Origin: Acinetobacter sp. Marseille-Q1618
Lineage (GTDB): Bacteria > Pseudomonadota > Gammaproteobacteria > Pseudomonadales > Moraxellaceae
Assembly (NCBI RefSeq): GCF_902809855.1
Contig: NZ_CADDWJ010000001.1
Location: forward strand, 620,001-684,000
Direction of reading: 5' to 3'
Length of the DNA stretch: 64,000 nt
Part shown: positions 27,972-36,144 of the stretch, in pieces
How the letters are laid out: every line of letters starts with the position of its first letter
Numbering within the stretch: the stretch's first letter is position 1
The notes under the pieces: generated by a model
Databases searched by the model: none
Told to the model about the DNA's origin: nothing
What the model saw: the letters and a program-made list of their open reading frames with translations, nothing else
Program-made: the position numbers and the translations under genes

Positions 27972-28712
27972 ATGACACCATTTTTCATTGCATTACAGTT
28001 TTTAACAACATTTCCAATTCAGTTAAAAAGTATGCCAAGCCCACAGCAAAATGGACAATCCTTATTATTTTATCCAGTTGTTGGGTTATTAATCGGGCTT
28101 ATACTATTTTTTATCGCTTATATTTTCCAAAATTTACCCATTATTTTATTGGCTTCCATCATTTTATCTGTTTGGATTTGGTTGACAGGAGGCTTGCATT
28201 TAGATGGTTTGGCAGATACTGCTGATGCATGGGTAGGTGGTTTTGGTGACAAAGAGCGAACTTTGGCAATCATGAAAGACCCAAGTTGTGGGCCAATTGG
28301 TGTATTAAGTTTAATTATCGTGTGTTTACTTAAATGGTCGGCAATTTATGTGCTTCTTCAACAAAAAATCTTGCTCGCTTTTGTGATATTTCCTATTTTA
28401 GGGCGAATCGCTCCTCTGATTTTATTTTTGACTACACCTTATGTTCGAAAAAATGGTTTAGGAACAGCTTTAACAGAATTTATTCCAAAACAATGGGCAA
28501 TTTTTATTGTTTTGATATGTTTGATTATTCCTGTATATTTTTCATGGATGGGTATATTCAGTAGTTTAATTTTTATTTCATCTTTATTTTATTTACGGTT
28601 TAAATTTATCCAAAGAATAGAGGGGATTACAGGAGATACTGTAGGAGCAAGCATTGAAATTTTGGAAATGCTTACATTGTTTAGCTTTGTGGTTTTGAGT
28701 TTTTATGTTTAA
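27972..28712 (+). CDS. cobS: Adenosylcobinamide-GDP ribazoletransferase
   Basis: Integral membrane cobalamin synthase that joins adenosylcobinamide-GDP to alpha-ribazole. The signature GGLHLDGLADTADAW lies near residues 75-89, followed by DPSCGPIGVL; several hydrophobic helices fill the rest. 246 residues. It ends the cob operon and is followed by a hairpin. Confidence 0.96.
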   Translation: MTPFFIALQFLTTFPIQLKSMPSPQQNGQSLLFYPVVGLLIGLILFFIAYIFQNLPIILLASIILSVWIWLTGGLHLDGLADTADAWVGGFGDKERTLAIMKDPSCGPIGVLSLIIVCLLKWSAIYVLLQQKILLAFVIFPILGRIAPLILFLTTPYVRKNGLGTALTEFIPKQWAIFIVLICLIIPVYFSWMGIFSSLIFISSLFYLRFKFIQRIEGITGDTVGASIEILEMLTLFSFVVLSFYV

Positions 28713-28726
28713 TTTTTTTAGAGTGG

Positions 28727-28750
28727 GCTAGATTTGATCTAGCATGTTTT
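28727..28750 (+). terminator. Terminator after cobS
   Basis: Perfect 7-bp stem GCTAGAT / ATCTAGC with a 3-base loop, then ATGTTTT. Moderate T-run. Confidence 0.6.
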
Positions 28751-28785
28751 AATATAGGAAATTTAAAATAAATCATCTTGTTATA

Positions 28786-28942
28786 ATGATGAAAAATAAA
28801 TAATTTACAAGCTGCTTTTGCTGAAATTGAAACTGTAATGCGTGATAGCATTGCTATGGATTTTGACTTTACTGCCAAAGCCTATGATTATGAGGATGCT
28901 AATGTAGATGAGTTGATGGTGTCTATATTACTAAGCTTGTGA
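28786..28942 (+). pseudogene. Remnant of a small unknown gene
   Basis: The frame from 28793 to the TGA at 28940-28942 reads like protein (LQAAFAEIETVMRDSIAMD, then DFDFTAKAYDYEDANVDEL) but has no start in frame after TGATGA. An ATG at 28786 opens MMKNK and stops at once; removing one T near 28801 would join it to the rest. A short start at 28838 would give 34 residues. I do not recognise the family. Confidence 0.35.
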
Positions 28943-29005
28943 TTGAGAAATTTTAGATAGCAACCACCATATTCACAGGATAATTGGCCGTTTTAATTTT
29001 CTCGA

Positions 29006-29701
29006 TCAACCTGCAAAATATAAAATCATTTGTACCAAATAAGGTCCAAAAATCACCATAAAAATACCTGCCAAAACCATAGTCAAGCTTGCAACCACAC
29101 CTTCTTGTTGATGACGCATATAGGCTTTGCTGGTACCAAATCCATGTGCTGCATTCCCTAAAGATGCACCCATGGCAAAGTGTGATTTCAAATGAATCGT
29201 TGCTAAGACCACATCACCAAAACACATCCCAATCAATCCTGTAATAATGGTGAACAAAATCACCAATTCCACAGAACCACCAATATGTGCAGTAAGCTCC
29301 ATCGCAAAAGGTGTAGAAATAGAACGAGCCATTAAGCTATAAGTGGTACTTTGATCAAAATGAAATAATTTTGCCAAATAAAATGCACTCAGCATTCCAG
29401 CAAACATCCCAATACAAACGCCCATTGAAATAGCTAAAATATGTTGCTGAATCACTTTGCGATATTCATAAATCGGAATTGCAAATGCGACTGTTGCTGG
29501 CCCAAGCATCCATACGATCCATTGACTATCTGCCATATAAGTATCATAGGAAATATGAGCGCTGAGCAAAATCAGCATAATAACTACAGGAACTAAAATC
29601 GCAGGTGAAAAAATCAAATATGGAAATTTGCGATAGAGTTTTTTTGCTAAAACATAAGCGATTAGTGTTCCTATAAAACATAAAACTGAAATTAAAGACA
29701 T
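29006..29701 (-). CDS. LrgB/CidB-like membrane protein
   Basis: Partner of an LrgA/CidA holin-like protein in murein-hydrolase/export control, or transport of small metabolites in some bacteria. The 231-residue protein is largely hydrophobic with the family block SISTPFAMELTAHIGG and the GNAAHGFGTSKAY segment. Its start overlaps the end of the LrgA-like gene by 10 bases, so the two are coupled. Confidence 0.9.
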   Translation of the reverse strand: MSLISVLCFIGTLIAYVLAKKLYRKFPYLIFSPAILVPVVIMLILLSAHISYDTYMADSQWIVWMLGPATVAFAIPIYEYRKVIQQHILAISMGVCIGMFAGMLSAFYLAKLFHFDQSTTYSLMARSISTPFAMELTAHIGGSVELVILFTIITGLIGMCFGDVVLATIHLKSHFAMGASLGNAAHGFGTSKAYMRHQQEGVVASLTMVLAGIFMVIFGPYLVQMILYFAG

Positions 29702-30150
29702 TTACGTTGCTCCTGCTCAGTCGCAGATTTTTCACGATGTTGTAAAATCAGTTGTTTAATTTTATTTTCTAATTTAAAACCAAGATGTACACTATACGCA
29801 GTAAACACCATCACACAGATTGTGCCAACAAATACTGCAACCAAAAGTTGCCAACCTTCTGTTAAAAATAGATTTTTATACTTCATTAGCCCAATGAAAC
29901 AGGGAATAAAAAACAGTACCAATTCTGCTAAAATAAATTCAGCACCTGCTTTAATCCATTGCAATTTGAATACACCACTCAACAAGCACAATAATAAAAT
30001 CATTAAGCCAATAACGGCTGCTGAAATTGGAAGTTTAAATAATTTTTGGACAAAACTTCCGATACTGAGAAAAACTAACAATATACCTATTTGTAAAATG
30101 ATTTTAGCGATGAACTTTATATTGGAGCTAAAAGTGTGTAAATGAAACAT
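29692..30150 (-). CDS. CidA/LrgA-like holin-type membrane protein
   Basis: 152 residues with four hydrophobic segments, including LPISAAVIGLMILLLCL and the family's GIGSFVQ-like start (LSIGSFVQKLFKLP). Typically acts with LrgB. A basic C-terminal tail (HREKSATEQEQRK) faces the cytoplasm by the positive-inside rule. It is divergent from a LysR regulator across a 99-base gap holding GAATAAT repeats. Confidence 0.88.
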   Translation of the reverse strand: MFHLHTFSSNIKFIAKIILQIGILLVFLSIGSFVQKLFKLPISAAVIGLMILLLCLLSGVFKLQWIKAGAEFILAELVLFFIPCFIGLMKYKNLFLTEGWQLLVAVFVGTICVMVFTAYSVHLGFKLENKIKQLILQHREKSATEQEQRKCL

Positions 30151-30210
30151 ACATTAGGGCTTATAGTGAAGATAGGCATTATTGTATTGTGATTTTTTAT
30201 GTTAAATTAT

Positions 30211-30247
30211 GAATAATTAAATTATTATTATTCTATGTGGGAATAAT
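30211..30247. promoter_or_regulatory. Triple GAATAAT/ATTATTC half-sites in the lrgA-lysR gap
   Basis: GAATAAT at 30211-30217, its reverse complement ATTATTC at 30227-30233, and GAATAAT again at 30241-30247, with 9- and 7-base spacers. They lie immediately before the regulator start codon. LysR-type regulators bind repeated dyads like this; binding is inferred. Confidence 0.5.
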
Positions 30248-30249
30248 TT

Positions 30250-31149
30250 GTGGATTTAAAAACTTTAAAAATATTTGTGACCATTGTTCAACAACAAAGC
30301 TTTAGTATCGCTGCTGAACATTTATATTTAACGCAACCAAGCATAAGTAAAGCGATAAGTAATTTAGAAAATGAATTAAATACTGCATTATTTAAAAAGG
30401 GTGAGGCAGGGCGTAAGCGTGAAGTTCAATTAACCTATACGGGGGAATTAATTTATCAACATGCGTTGACCATGTTAGATGAACAACAAAAAATTTATGA
30501 CACTATTCAACAAGTACAACATCTGAAAAAAGGCAAATTAACCATTGGTTTACCACCGTTGGGTTCAGTGTTATTTAGTTCATTAATTGCATTATTTCAT
30601 CAACAATATCCTGAGATTGAGCTGAAATTTTTAGAAGTTGGTGCAAATGCAATAGAAGAAGCAATTGCCGCTAAGACGGTGGATGTTGGTATTTTGCTGG
30701 GAAATTTAAGACCAAATTTTTCTGCTATTCCTGTTCTAGATTCTCCTATGTATTTACTTTCTAGCAAGCATTCAAAGTGGAAAAATAGAGTAAATGTTGA
30801 CTTGATTGAATTGAAAAATGAATCATTTCTATTGTATGAGGATTCATTCACCTTAAATAAAGTGATTATTGATGCTGCGCATTCTGTTGGATTTGATCCA
30901 CATGTCGTGTGTAAAAGTGGGCAGTGGGACTTTATTTCAAAAATGGTTGAATTGGATATGGGGCTAGCGCTGTTACCTAAAATTTATTGTGATCAATTAG
31001 ATACAGAACGATTTAATATTGCGCTATTGACTGAACCAAACTTACATTGGACATTACGTATGGCATGGAATACTTCTGTGGCAATGAGCCCAGCGACTCG
31101 TGCTTGGTTAAATATTGTTCATAAAAATCGTGATAAAATTCATTTTTAA
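30250..31149 (+). CDS. LysR-family transcriptional regulator
   Basis: 299 residues. The N-terminal winged helix-turn-helix (FSIAAEHLYLTQPSISKAIS, 17-36) is followed by a periplasmic-binding-protein-like effector domain. CidR-type regulators of lrgAB/cidAB operons have this arrangement, so control of the divergent pair is likely. The GTG start has GGGAA six bases upstream. Confidence 0.9.
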   Translation: MDLKTLKIFVTIVQQQSFSIAAEHLYLTQPSISKAISNLENELNTALFKKGEAGRKREVQLTYTGELIYQHALTMLDEQQKIYDTIQQVQHLKKGKLTIGLPPLGSVLFSSLIALFHQQYPEIELKFLEVGANAIEEAIAAKTVDVGILLGNLRPNFSAIPVLDSPMYLLSSKHSKWKNRVNVDLIELKNESFLLYEDSFTLNKVIIDAAHSVGFDPHVVCKSGQWDFISKMVELDMGLALLPKIYCDQLDTERFNIALLTEPNLHWTLRMAWNTSVAMSPATRAWLNIVHKNRDKIHF

Positions 31150-31266
31150 GATCTGATGAATTTTAAATAATTAGATCTTAAAATCAATGGATTAATAATT
31201 TTAATGTGTGTTTATCGCTAAAATAAAAATAAGGCTCTAAACTCAATTTTGTATATTTAAAAAAAC

Positions 31267-31417
31267 TGATAAAAAACAAGTTGAAGATCCACAAAAATCG
31301 CAACGCATGCAATTAGCTGTTAAATTTCAGTAGAAGCGTCAAGCAATGCTTTTTATCATAACCGTTGTATTACTGACAGTATGGGCTTATGTGATTTATG
31401 TATTTAGCCATAAATAA
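31267..31417 (+). pseudogene. Remnant of a small membrane-protein gene with an in-frame TAG
   Basis: A frame reading KKTDKKQVEDPQKSQRMQL, AVKFQ, then TAG at 31331-31333, then KRQAMLFIITVVLLTVWAYV and IYVFSHK before TAA at 31415. The layout, a basic N-terminus plus one transmembrane helix, looks like a genuine small membrane protein. There is no ATG at its start (an ATA lies at the likely place). CAG to TAG is one possible origin of the stop. The 3' end overlaps the hydrolase gene end. Confidence 0.35.
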
Positions 31418-32222
31418 ATTGCTCTACGATATTTACAACTTCTTCAGGTTGTTTGAGCCAAACACTGTGTTGATTGCCCTTTAAGGTTTGACTCAGATCA
31501 AGTTGTAAAATATGTGGATTTTTAAAGTAATGACTGAGTCCAAGTGTAGATGACATTGGTGCAAAATCATCATGAATAAACTGTATAAATAACGCTTCAT
31601 TTTCAGAAAGCGTTTCTTCTGCCAAGATATGTCGATAATTCCCTGTAAAAATCACTTTTGACCAATCCTGCATTAACGTTTTGGCTTCTTTCTGTCCAAA
31701 ACCGACTTTATGACCTGCGAGATAGCCATCTTTTAAAATCATACTATTAAAAATAGCTGCAGCTTTTAAAATATTAAATTTTCCTTTGATATTCCAATAT
31801 CTTAACCCAATATTACCTGTAGCAATACCGATGACTTTAATTTGATGATGCTGTGCGTATAATGTAGCTAAATGCCCACCTAAACTGTGGCCCAATAAAA
31901 CAGGTGTTTGTGATGAAATTTCTTGTGCGATTTGCACGAGTTGGGGGATAAAATAACCCAATAAGTCAGCATAACCAAAATCAAATGTTGCAGAAACTTG
32001 TGGGCTATTACGTCCACAGCCAGGATAATCTGCGGCAATGACATTTAAACCTTGTGCAACTAATTGCTGAATAAGTTTTTCATATTTTTGAATTGCAACA
32101 CCCAGTGCTGGTAAAATAATAACGACATGTTGTTGCTGAGGAATTTGATAAACATCCACTAAAATCGGATCGCTCTGTGGAAATGTAATATGGCGTTGTA
32201 AATAAGTTTTGTTCATCGTCAT
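31404..32222 (-). CDS. Alpha/beta hydrolase
   Basis: 272 residues with the nucleophile elbow GHSLGGHLATLYAQ (Ser of G-x-S-x-G), an oxyanion-type segment VVIILPALGVA and a C-terminal His (GNQHSVW). Ester or related hydrolase; substrate unknown. It starts 12 bases after the HD-domain gene, in the same direction, so the two form an operon. Confidence 0.82.
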   Translation of the reverse strand: MTMNKTYLQRHITFPQSDPILVDVYQIPQQQHVVIILPALGVAIQKYEKLIQQLVAQGLNVIAADYPGCGRNSPQVSATFDFGYADLLGYFIPQLVQIAQEISSQTPVLLGHSLGGHLATLYAQHHQIKVIGIATGNIGLRYWNIKGKFNILKAAAIFNSMILKDGYLAGHKVGFGQKEAKTLMQDWSKVIFTGNYRHILAEETLSENEALFIQFIHDDFAPMSSTLGLSHYFKNPHILQLDLSQTLKGNQHSVWLKQPEEVVNIVEQFIYG

Positions 32223-32234
32223 CTTTCCTTGTAT

Positions 32235-32984
32235 TTATTTGCGATTGAGTTGCAACATTAACTTTAAGCCCAAAGTACTTAGTAATGCAGTTCTAGAATG
32301 TGGATGTTGCTGAGTTTCTTGTTTAATCAAATCTTGAAAACGTGTTTTAAAATGATCTTTAGGATAGTGCGCTAAGATTTCAGAATAATAACTTTGGGCA
32401 ATTAAATGAGGCTGCGTACCGATTACATCATAAGCAGTGGCTTGTTGTAACAGTAAAACTTCTTTGGCGATCTTCTGATCATTTTCATCTAAATATCCAT
32501 TCATATGTAAACAAATGGCATCTGAAATTTGGTGAGTTTTATATTCTGGATAATCATGCCGTTGACACAAATGCTCTGAACGTAAGGCACTTTCAAATGT
32601 AAAGCATTGGCAGCTTTGATATTCGACTTGGTGATCAACTAAGCCTACATCATGCATTAAACTTGCGATTAAAAAGTTTTCATCATCAAATTGCCATTGT
32701 TTTGCATGGGCAATGGCAACACCCCAAAAGAAACAACGCCAAGAATGTTGAATGATTTCACGTGATTTGGTTTGTTCTAATTCTGAAATAGCTTCTTTAA
32801 CTATAGCGGTGTCAGGGATATGAATATTGCTTAAAGTTAAATCACTTTGTAATACAGATCTAGAGAATTTTGACTGAACAAAACTCAGTGTTGCGGGCAA
32901 CATCACCGTTTTCATCAATGTTATTTTGTCTTTAAAATTTAACTTGCCTTGCGTAAGTGTCATCCACTCTCGATCACCAATCAT
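32235..32984 (-). CDS. HD-domain protein
   Basis: Metal-dependent HD-superfamily protein of 249 residues: the first His is in IIQHSWRCFFWG, the HD pair in LIASLMHDVGLVDH, and a later His in AICLHMNGYL. It resembles the cyanamide-hydratase/HD phosphohydrolase-like group; activity is unknown. The ATG at 32984 has AAAAGG eight bases upstream; an open 23-codon extension to 33053 would run across the palindrome at 33003 and is unlikely. Confidence 0.75.
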   Translation of the reverse strand: MIGDREWMTLTQGKLNFKDKITLMKTVMLPATLSFVQSKFSRSVLQSDLTLSNIHIPDTAIVKEAISELEQTKSREIIQHSWRCFFWGVAIAHAKQWQFDDENFLIASLMHDVGLVDHQVEYQSCQCFTFESALRSEHLCQRHDYPEYKTHQISDAICLHMNGYLDENDQKIAKEVLLLQQATAYDVIGTQPHLIAQSYYSEILAHYPKDHFKTRFQDLIKQETQQHPHSRTALLSTLGLKLMLQLNRK

Positions 32985-33002
32985 TTTTATGCCTTTTATT
33001 AA

Positions 33003-33024
33003 AATTAGAGTAATTACTCTAATT
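33003..33024. promoter_or_regulatory. 22-bp perfect palindrome, candidate operator
   Basis: The half-site AATTAGAGTAA is followed directly by its exact reverse complement, 18 bases before the HD gene start. A perfect 22-bp dyad at this position strongly suggests a repressor operator for the HD-hydrolase operon. No regulator gene is adjacent. Confidence 0.65.
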
Positions 33025-33030
33025 ATTGTG

Positions 33031-33044
33031 CAAGAATATTCTTG
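33031..33044. promoter_or_regulatory. 14-bp perfect palindrome beside the operator
   Basis: CAAGAATATTCTTG lies six bases beyond the 22-bp palindrome, in the expected -35 zone of the HD gene promoter. It may be a second binding site. Confidence 0.5.
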
Positions 33045-33288
33045 AAAATGCAATTCTTTAAAATAAATGTAAGTTCAGTGAAATTTGAGCTGGTTTTATG
33101 CACTGCATGATTGAGTTTTAAAACGACATTTGTATAAATTTTTAGGCGAATAGTTATAATTAAGCTTATATAAATAAAGTAATTTTTAATGAGATATTGA
33201 TCAGATTAGGCAGCATTAATATTACTGCTAGTTAAAGCAATCATTAATATCTTGCAAAGAGTACTTCTCAAGAGCAATAAAAAATTTT

Positions 33289-33328
33289 GACTCTTTTGTT
33301 GATCTCTTGCTTACCGTTCAAAAGAGTC
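33289..33328. repeat. 10-bp perfect inverted repeat with 20-base loop
   Basis: GACTCTTTTG at 33289-33298 and CAAAAGAGTC at 33319-33328. Nearby CAAGAG and CTCTTG can form a competing stem, so the region could be a folded RNA. No transcript is known. Confidence 0.5.
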
Positions 33329-33455
33329 GCATGGTTTACACAAATTTATTTTAATATAAAAATAACAGCGAACATTTAGATCAATATTTATTGAGCACAT
33401 TGAATTTATTCGATTAATCCAATAACTTTTATGCTTTGACAAGTAAATTATCTAT

Positions 33456-33572
33456 TTACTTTGATAGAATAAATTCCCAAATAATATAACCTAAACTAAA
33501 ACCTAAAAGTGAATAAGCTGTAATAATGAAAAATACAAAACTTGCTTTATTTTTCTTTCTTAAAAAACTCAT
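33456..33572 (-). CDS. Small single-pass membrane protein, 38 residues
   Basis: Starts MSFLRKKNKASFVFFIITAY and continues as one transmembrane helix ending IIWEFILSK. The basic N-terminus followed by a helix suggests an inner-membrane peptide with its N-terminus inside. AAAGG lies about nine bases before the ATG. The stop codon lies within an 8-bp perfect hairpin (AAGTAAAT / ATTTACTT, 33441-33461). No family recognised. Confidence 0.5.
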   Translation of the reverse strand: MSFLRKKNKASFVFFIITAYSLLGFSLGYIIWEFILSK

Positions 33573-33624
33573 TGCAATCAACCTTTATTCAGATGATGTT
33601 TCATTTTGAAGTATTTTCTAGAAA

Positions 33625-33737
33625 ATGAAAGATATAAAAACACTTAAAAAAACTATAACAGATTGGGGGTTTTTGTAGCTATTTTAGTAATTTTTTATCT
33701 CATTTATATTGGATTTTACGATGTTGTATCAATTTAA
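33625..33737 (+). pseudogene. Frameshifted small membrane-protein gene
   Basis: ATG at 33625 opens MKDIKTLKK and the frame then stops. Inserting one A in the seven-A run at 33646-33652 would give a continuous 37-residue peptide, NYNRLGVFVAILVIF followed by YLIYIGFYDVVSI, ending at TAA 33735-33737. A deletion, slippage on the A-run or a sequencing error would all explain it. It is divergent from the 38-residue peptide gene. Confidence 0.3.
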
Positions 33738-33769
33738 AAATTAGTCATCTTCTTATAAAAGCGAAGCAA

Positions 33770-33800
33770 ATCATTCTTTGCTTTTGAAACAAAGAATGAT
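33770..33800 (-). terminator. Terminator of the leucine degradation operon
   Basis: Perfect 11-bp stem ATCATTCTTTG / CAAAGAATGAT with a 9-base loop, about 30 bases past the scoB stop. On the minus strand it is followed by a loose T-rich stretch. Confidence 0.65.
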
Positions 33801-33828
33801 GTTAAAAATTAAAATGTGTTGAGAAAAT

Positions 33829-34458
33829 CTATTTTAAGAGAGTCACACCCGTCACTTTTTGAACGTCTTCAAAGCTTACGCCTTCAGCAAGTTCAACCAG
33901 TTTGATGCCATTTTCGGTCACATCAAATACGCCTAAGTCCGAAATGATTCGGTCTACCACTGCTTTACCAGTCAGTGGCAAGCTGCAATCTTTCACAATT
34001 TTAGCTGAACCATCTTTGGCAGAGTGTTCCATGAGTACGACAACACGCTGTACGCCTGCAACCAAATCCATTGCACCGCCCATACCTTTGACTTTTTTAC
34101 CTGGAATCATCCAGTTGGCTAAGTCGCCTGTTTCAGAAACTTCCATTGCACCTAAAATTGCAATATTAACTTTGCCGCCACGAATCATGGCAAATGATTG
34201 AGAGCTTGAGAAAAAAGAAGCTCCTGCACGCGCAGTGACCGTTTGCTTGCCTGCATTGATCAGGTCTGCATCTACGGTTTCTTGTGTTGGAAATTCACCG
34301 ATGCCTAATAAACCATTTTCAGACTGTAGCCAAACATCCATATTTTCAGGAATATAGTTTGCCACAAGCGTTGGTAAACCGATGCCTAAATTGACATAAA
34401 AACCATTTTCAAGTTCTTTTGCGGCACGTTGTGCCATTTCATTGCGTGTCCATGCCAT
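33829..34458 (-). CDS. scoB: 3-oxoacid CoA-transferase subunit B
   Basis: Beta subunit of the enzyme moving CoA from succinyl-CoA (or another acyl-CoA) to acetoacetate. The catalytic Glu lies in [12 protein letters not shown] near residue 51; GGAMDLVAG is a second family block. 209 residues. It starts four bases after scoA. It is the last gene of the leucine operon, where it would activate acetoacetate released by HMG-CoA lyase. AtoA/PcaJ-type paralogues are similar; context decides the role. Confidence 0.9.
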   Translation of the reverse strand: MAWTRNEMAQRAAKELENGFYVNLGIGLPTLVANYIPENMDVWLQSENGLLGIGEFPTQETVDADLINAGKQTVTARAGASFFSSSQSFAMIRGGKVNIAILGAMEVSETGDLANWMIPGKKVKGMGGAMDLVAGVQRVVVLMEHSAKDGSAKIVKDCSLPLTGKAVVDRIISDLGVFDVTENGIKLVELAEGVSFEDVQKVTGVTLLK

Positions 34459-34462
34459 GAGC

Positions 34463-35167
34463 TTATCCCTCTGATTTTAATGTCAATTGTTCAATACGTT
34501 TTTCAGGTTGCGCATTGACAATAATACGATGCACATAGATTCCTGGAAGATGTACGTGATCTGGATCAAGTTCACCAACTTCAACCAATTCTTCAACTTC
34601 AACTACAGTGATTTTACCTGCAGTGGCACAGTCAGGGTTAAAGTTACATGCTGTTTTACGGAAAATTAAATTACCAGCTTTATCTGCCTTATAGGCTTTG
34701 ACCAGTGCGATATCCGCAGTTAGTGATTCTTCAAGAATGTGATCTTTACCATTAAAACTACGTACTTCTTTGCCTTCAGCAATCAGTGTACCTACACCTG
34801 CTTGCGTGTAGAAAGCAGGAATGCCTGCGCCACCTGCACGCAGTTTTTCTGCCAAAGTGCCTTGTGGGGTGAGTTCCACTTCAAGTTCACCATTTAAAAA
34901 CTGGCGTTCAAATTCTTTATTTTCACCGACATAAGACGCGATCATTTTCTTAATTTGTTTGGTTTCAAGGAGTAACCCTAAACCAAAACCATCTACGCCT
35001 GCATTGTTGGAAATACAAGTGAGATCTTTGACGCCTGTCGCTTTCAAGGCTGCAATCAGTGCTTCTGGCATACCACATAGACCAAAACCACCAACAGCCA
35101 AAGTTTGTCCATCTTGGACGATATCTTTGAGTGCATCATTGGCATTTGCATAGACTTTATTTAGCAT
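34463..35167 (-). CDS. scoA: 3-oxoacid CoA-transferase subunit A
   Basis: Alpha subunit, 234 residues, with the CoA-transferase block [13 protein letters not shown] (about 22-34), [10 protein letters not shown] and NPDCATAGK. Forms a heteromer with the scoB product. A 59-base gap separates it from the HMG-CoA lyase gene upstream. Confidence 0.9.
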   Translation of the reverse strand: MLNKVYANANDALKDIVQDGQTLAVGGFGLCGMPEALIAALKATGVKDLTCISNNAGVDGFGLGLLLETKQIKKMIASYVGENKEFERQFLNGELEVELTPQGTLAEKLRAGGAGIPAFYTQAGVGTLIAEGKEVRSFNGKDHILEESLTADIALVKAYKADKAGNLIFRKTACNFNPDCATAGKITVVEVEELVEVGELDPDHVHLPGIYVHRIIVNAQPEKRIEQLTLKSEG

Positions 35168-35226
35168 ATTCCACCTTATTATTACGCTCTTATTCCATTA
35201 ATATTTTTCAATTATGCTGGTTGATC

Positions 35227-36144
35227 TCATGAAACACATTGAGTTTGCCAATAGGCATTTGCATAATTTGAAGGATTTGTTCGATTTAAAATTTGGCTGA
35301 CATTTCGACTGGCTTGCATCAGTGCATCAAGATGAATACCTGTTTCAAAGCCCATTTTTGACAATAAATAATACAAGTCTTCTGTGGATACATTACCCGA
35401 AGCACCTTTGGCATAAGGACAACCACCCAGTCCTGCAATGGAGGAGTCAAAGACACGGATACCTTGTTCAAGCGATTGATAAATATTGGCAATTGCCATG
35501 CCGTAGGTATTGTGAAAGTGTCCTGCTAAAACTGTGTGATCCAGTTCTGCTAAACACGCATTCCAGACTTTTTTAACACGATCAGGTGTGGCAGTGCCGA
35601 TGGTTTCACCTAAAGACACTTCATAACAGCCCATGTCATACAAACGTTTGCTCACATAAGCCACTTGTTTTGGATCAATTGCACCTTCATAGGGGCAATC
35701 GACAATACAAGATACATAACCACGCACTTTGATGTTGTTGGCTTTGGCTGAGGCTAAAACATCCGCAAACTTTTCAAAACTTTCATCAATTGAACAGTTG
35801 ATATTTTTACGGGTAAAGCTTTCAGATGCTGCGGTAAAGACCGCAACTTCTTGACAACCTACTGCAAGCGCAGACTCAAAACCTTTGAGATTGGGCGTAA
35901 GCAAGCTAAATGTAATATTTGGGTCTTTGGGTAACTCCGCAAACAGTTGATCACTATTTGCCATTTGTGGTACCCATTTTGCTGAAACACAAGAGCCAAC
36001 TTCAATCGATGTCAGTCCTGTTTGCATCAAGTCCATGATCAAGTTTTTACGCTGCTCAAGCGTTAGCGGTGTTTTCTCATTTTGTAGTCCGTCACGAGGA
36101 CCAACTTCAACGATTTTAACGAAGTTGTTGTGGGTAACAGTCAT
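35227..36144 (-). CDS. mvaB: Hydroxymethylglutaryl-CoA lyase
   Basis: Cleaves 3-hydroxy-3-methylglutaryl-CoA to acetoacetate and acetyl-CoA, the last step of the leucine ring-free pathway. The N-terminal EVGPRDGLQNE carries the catalytic Arg-Asp; HFHNTYGMA gives metal-binding His residues; the signature Cys is in GLGGCPYAKGASGN. 305 residues. The start overlaps the end of liuD by four bases. Confidence 0.96.
   Translation of the reverse strand: MTVTHNNFVKIVEVGPRDGLQNEKTPLTLEQRKNLIMDLMQTGLTSIEVGSCVSAKWVPQMANSDQLFAELPKDPNITFSLLTPNLKGFESALAVGCQEVAVFTAASESFTRKNINCSIDESFEKFADVLASAKANNIKVRGYVSCIVDCPYEGAIDPKQVAYVSKRLYDMGCYEVSLGETIGTATPDRVKKVWNACLAELDHTVLAGHFHNTYGMAIANIYQSLEQGIRVFDSSIAGLGGCPYAKGASGNVSTEDLYYLLSKMGFETGIHLDALMQASRNVSQILNRTNPSNYANAYWQTQCVS

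Larger units (their letters stand above)
33054..33828. other. 775-bp region with small genes and structured DNA
   Basis: No large gene. It holds a 10-bp inverted repeat at 33289-33328, a 38-residue membrane-peptide gene (33456-33572, minus), a frameshifted small gene (33625-33737, plus) and the terminator of the leucine operon at 33770-33800, each listed separately. The stretch 33054-33240 shows nothing. Confidence 0.5.
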
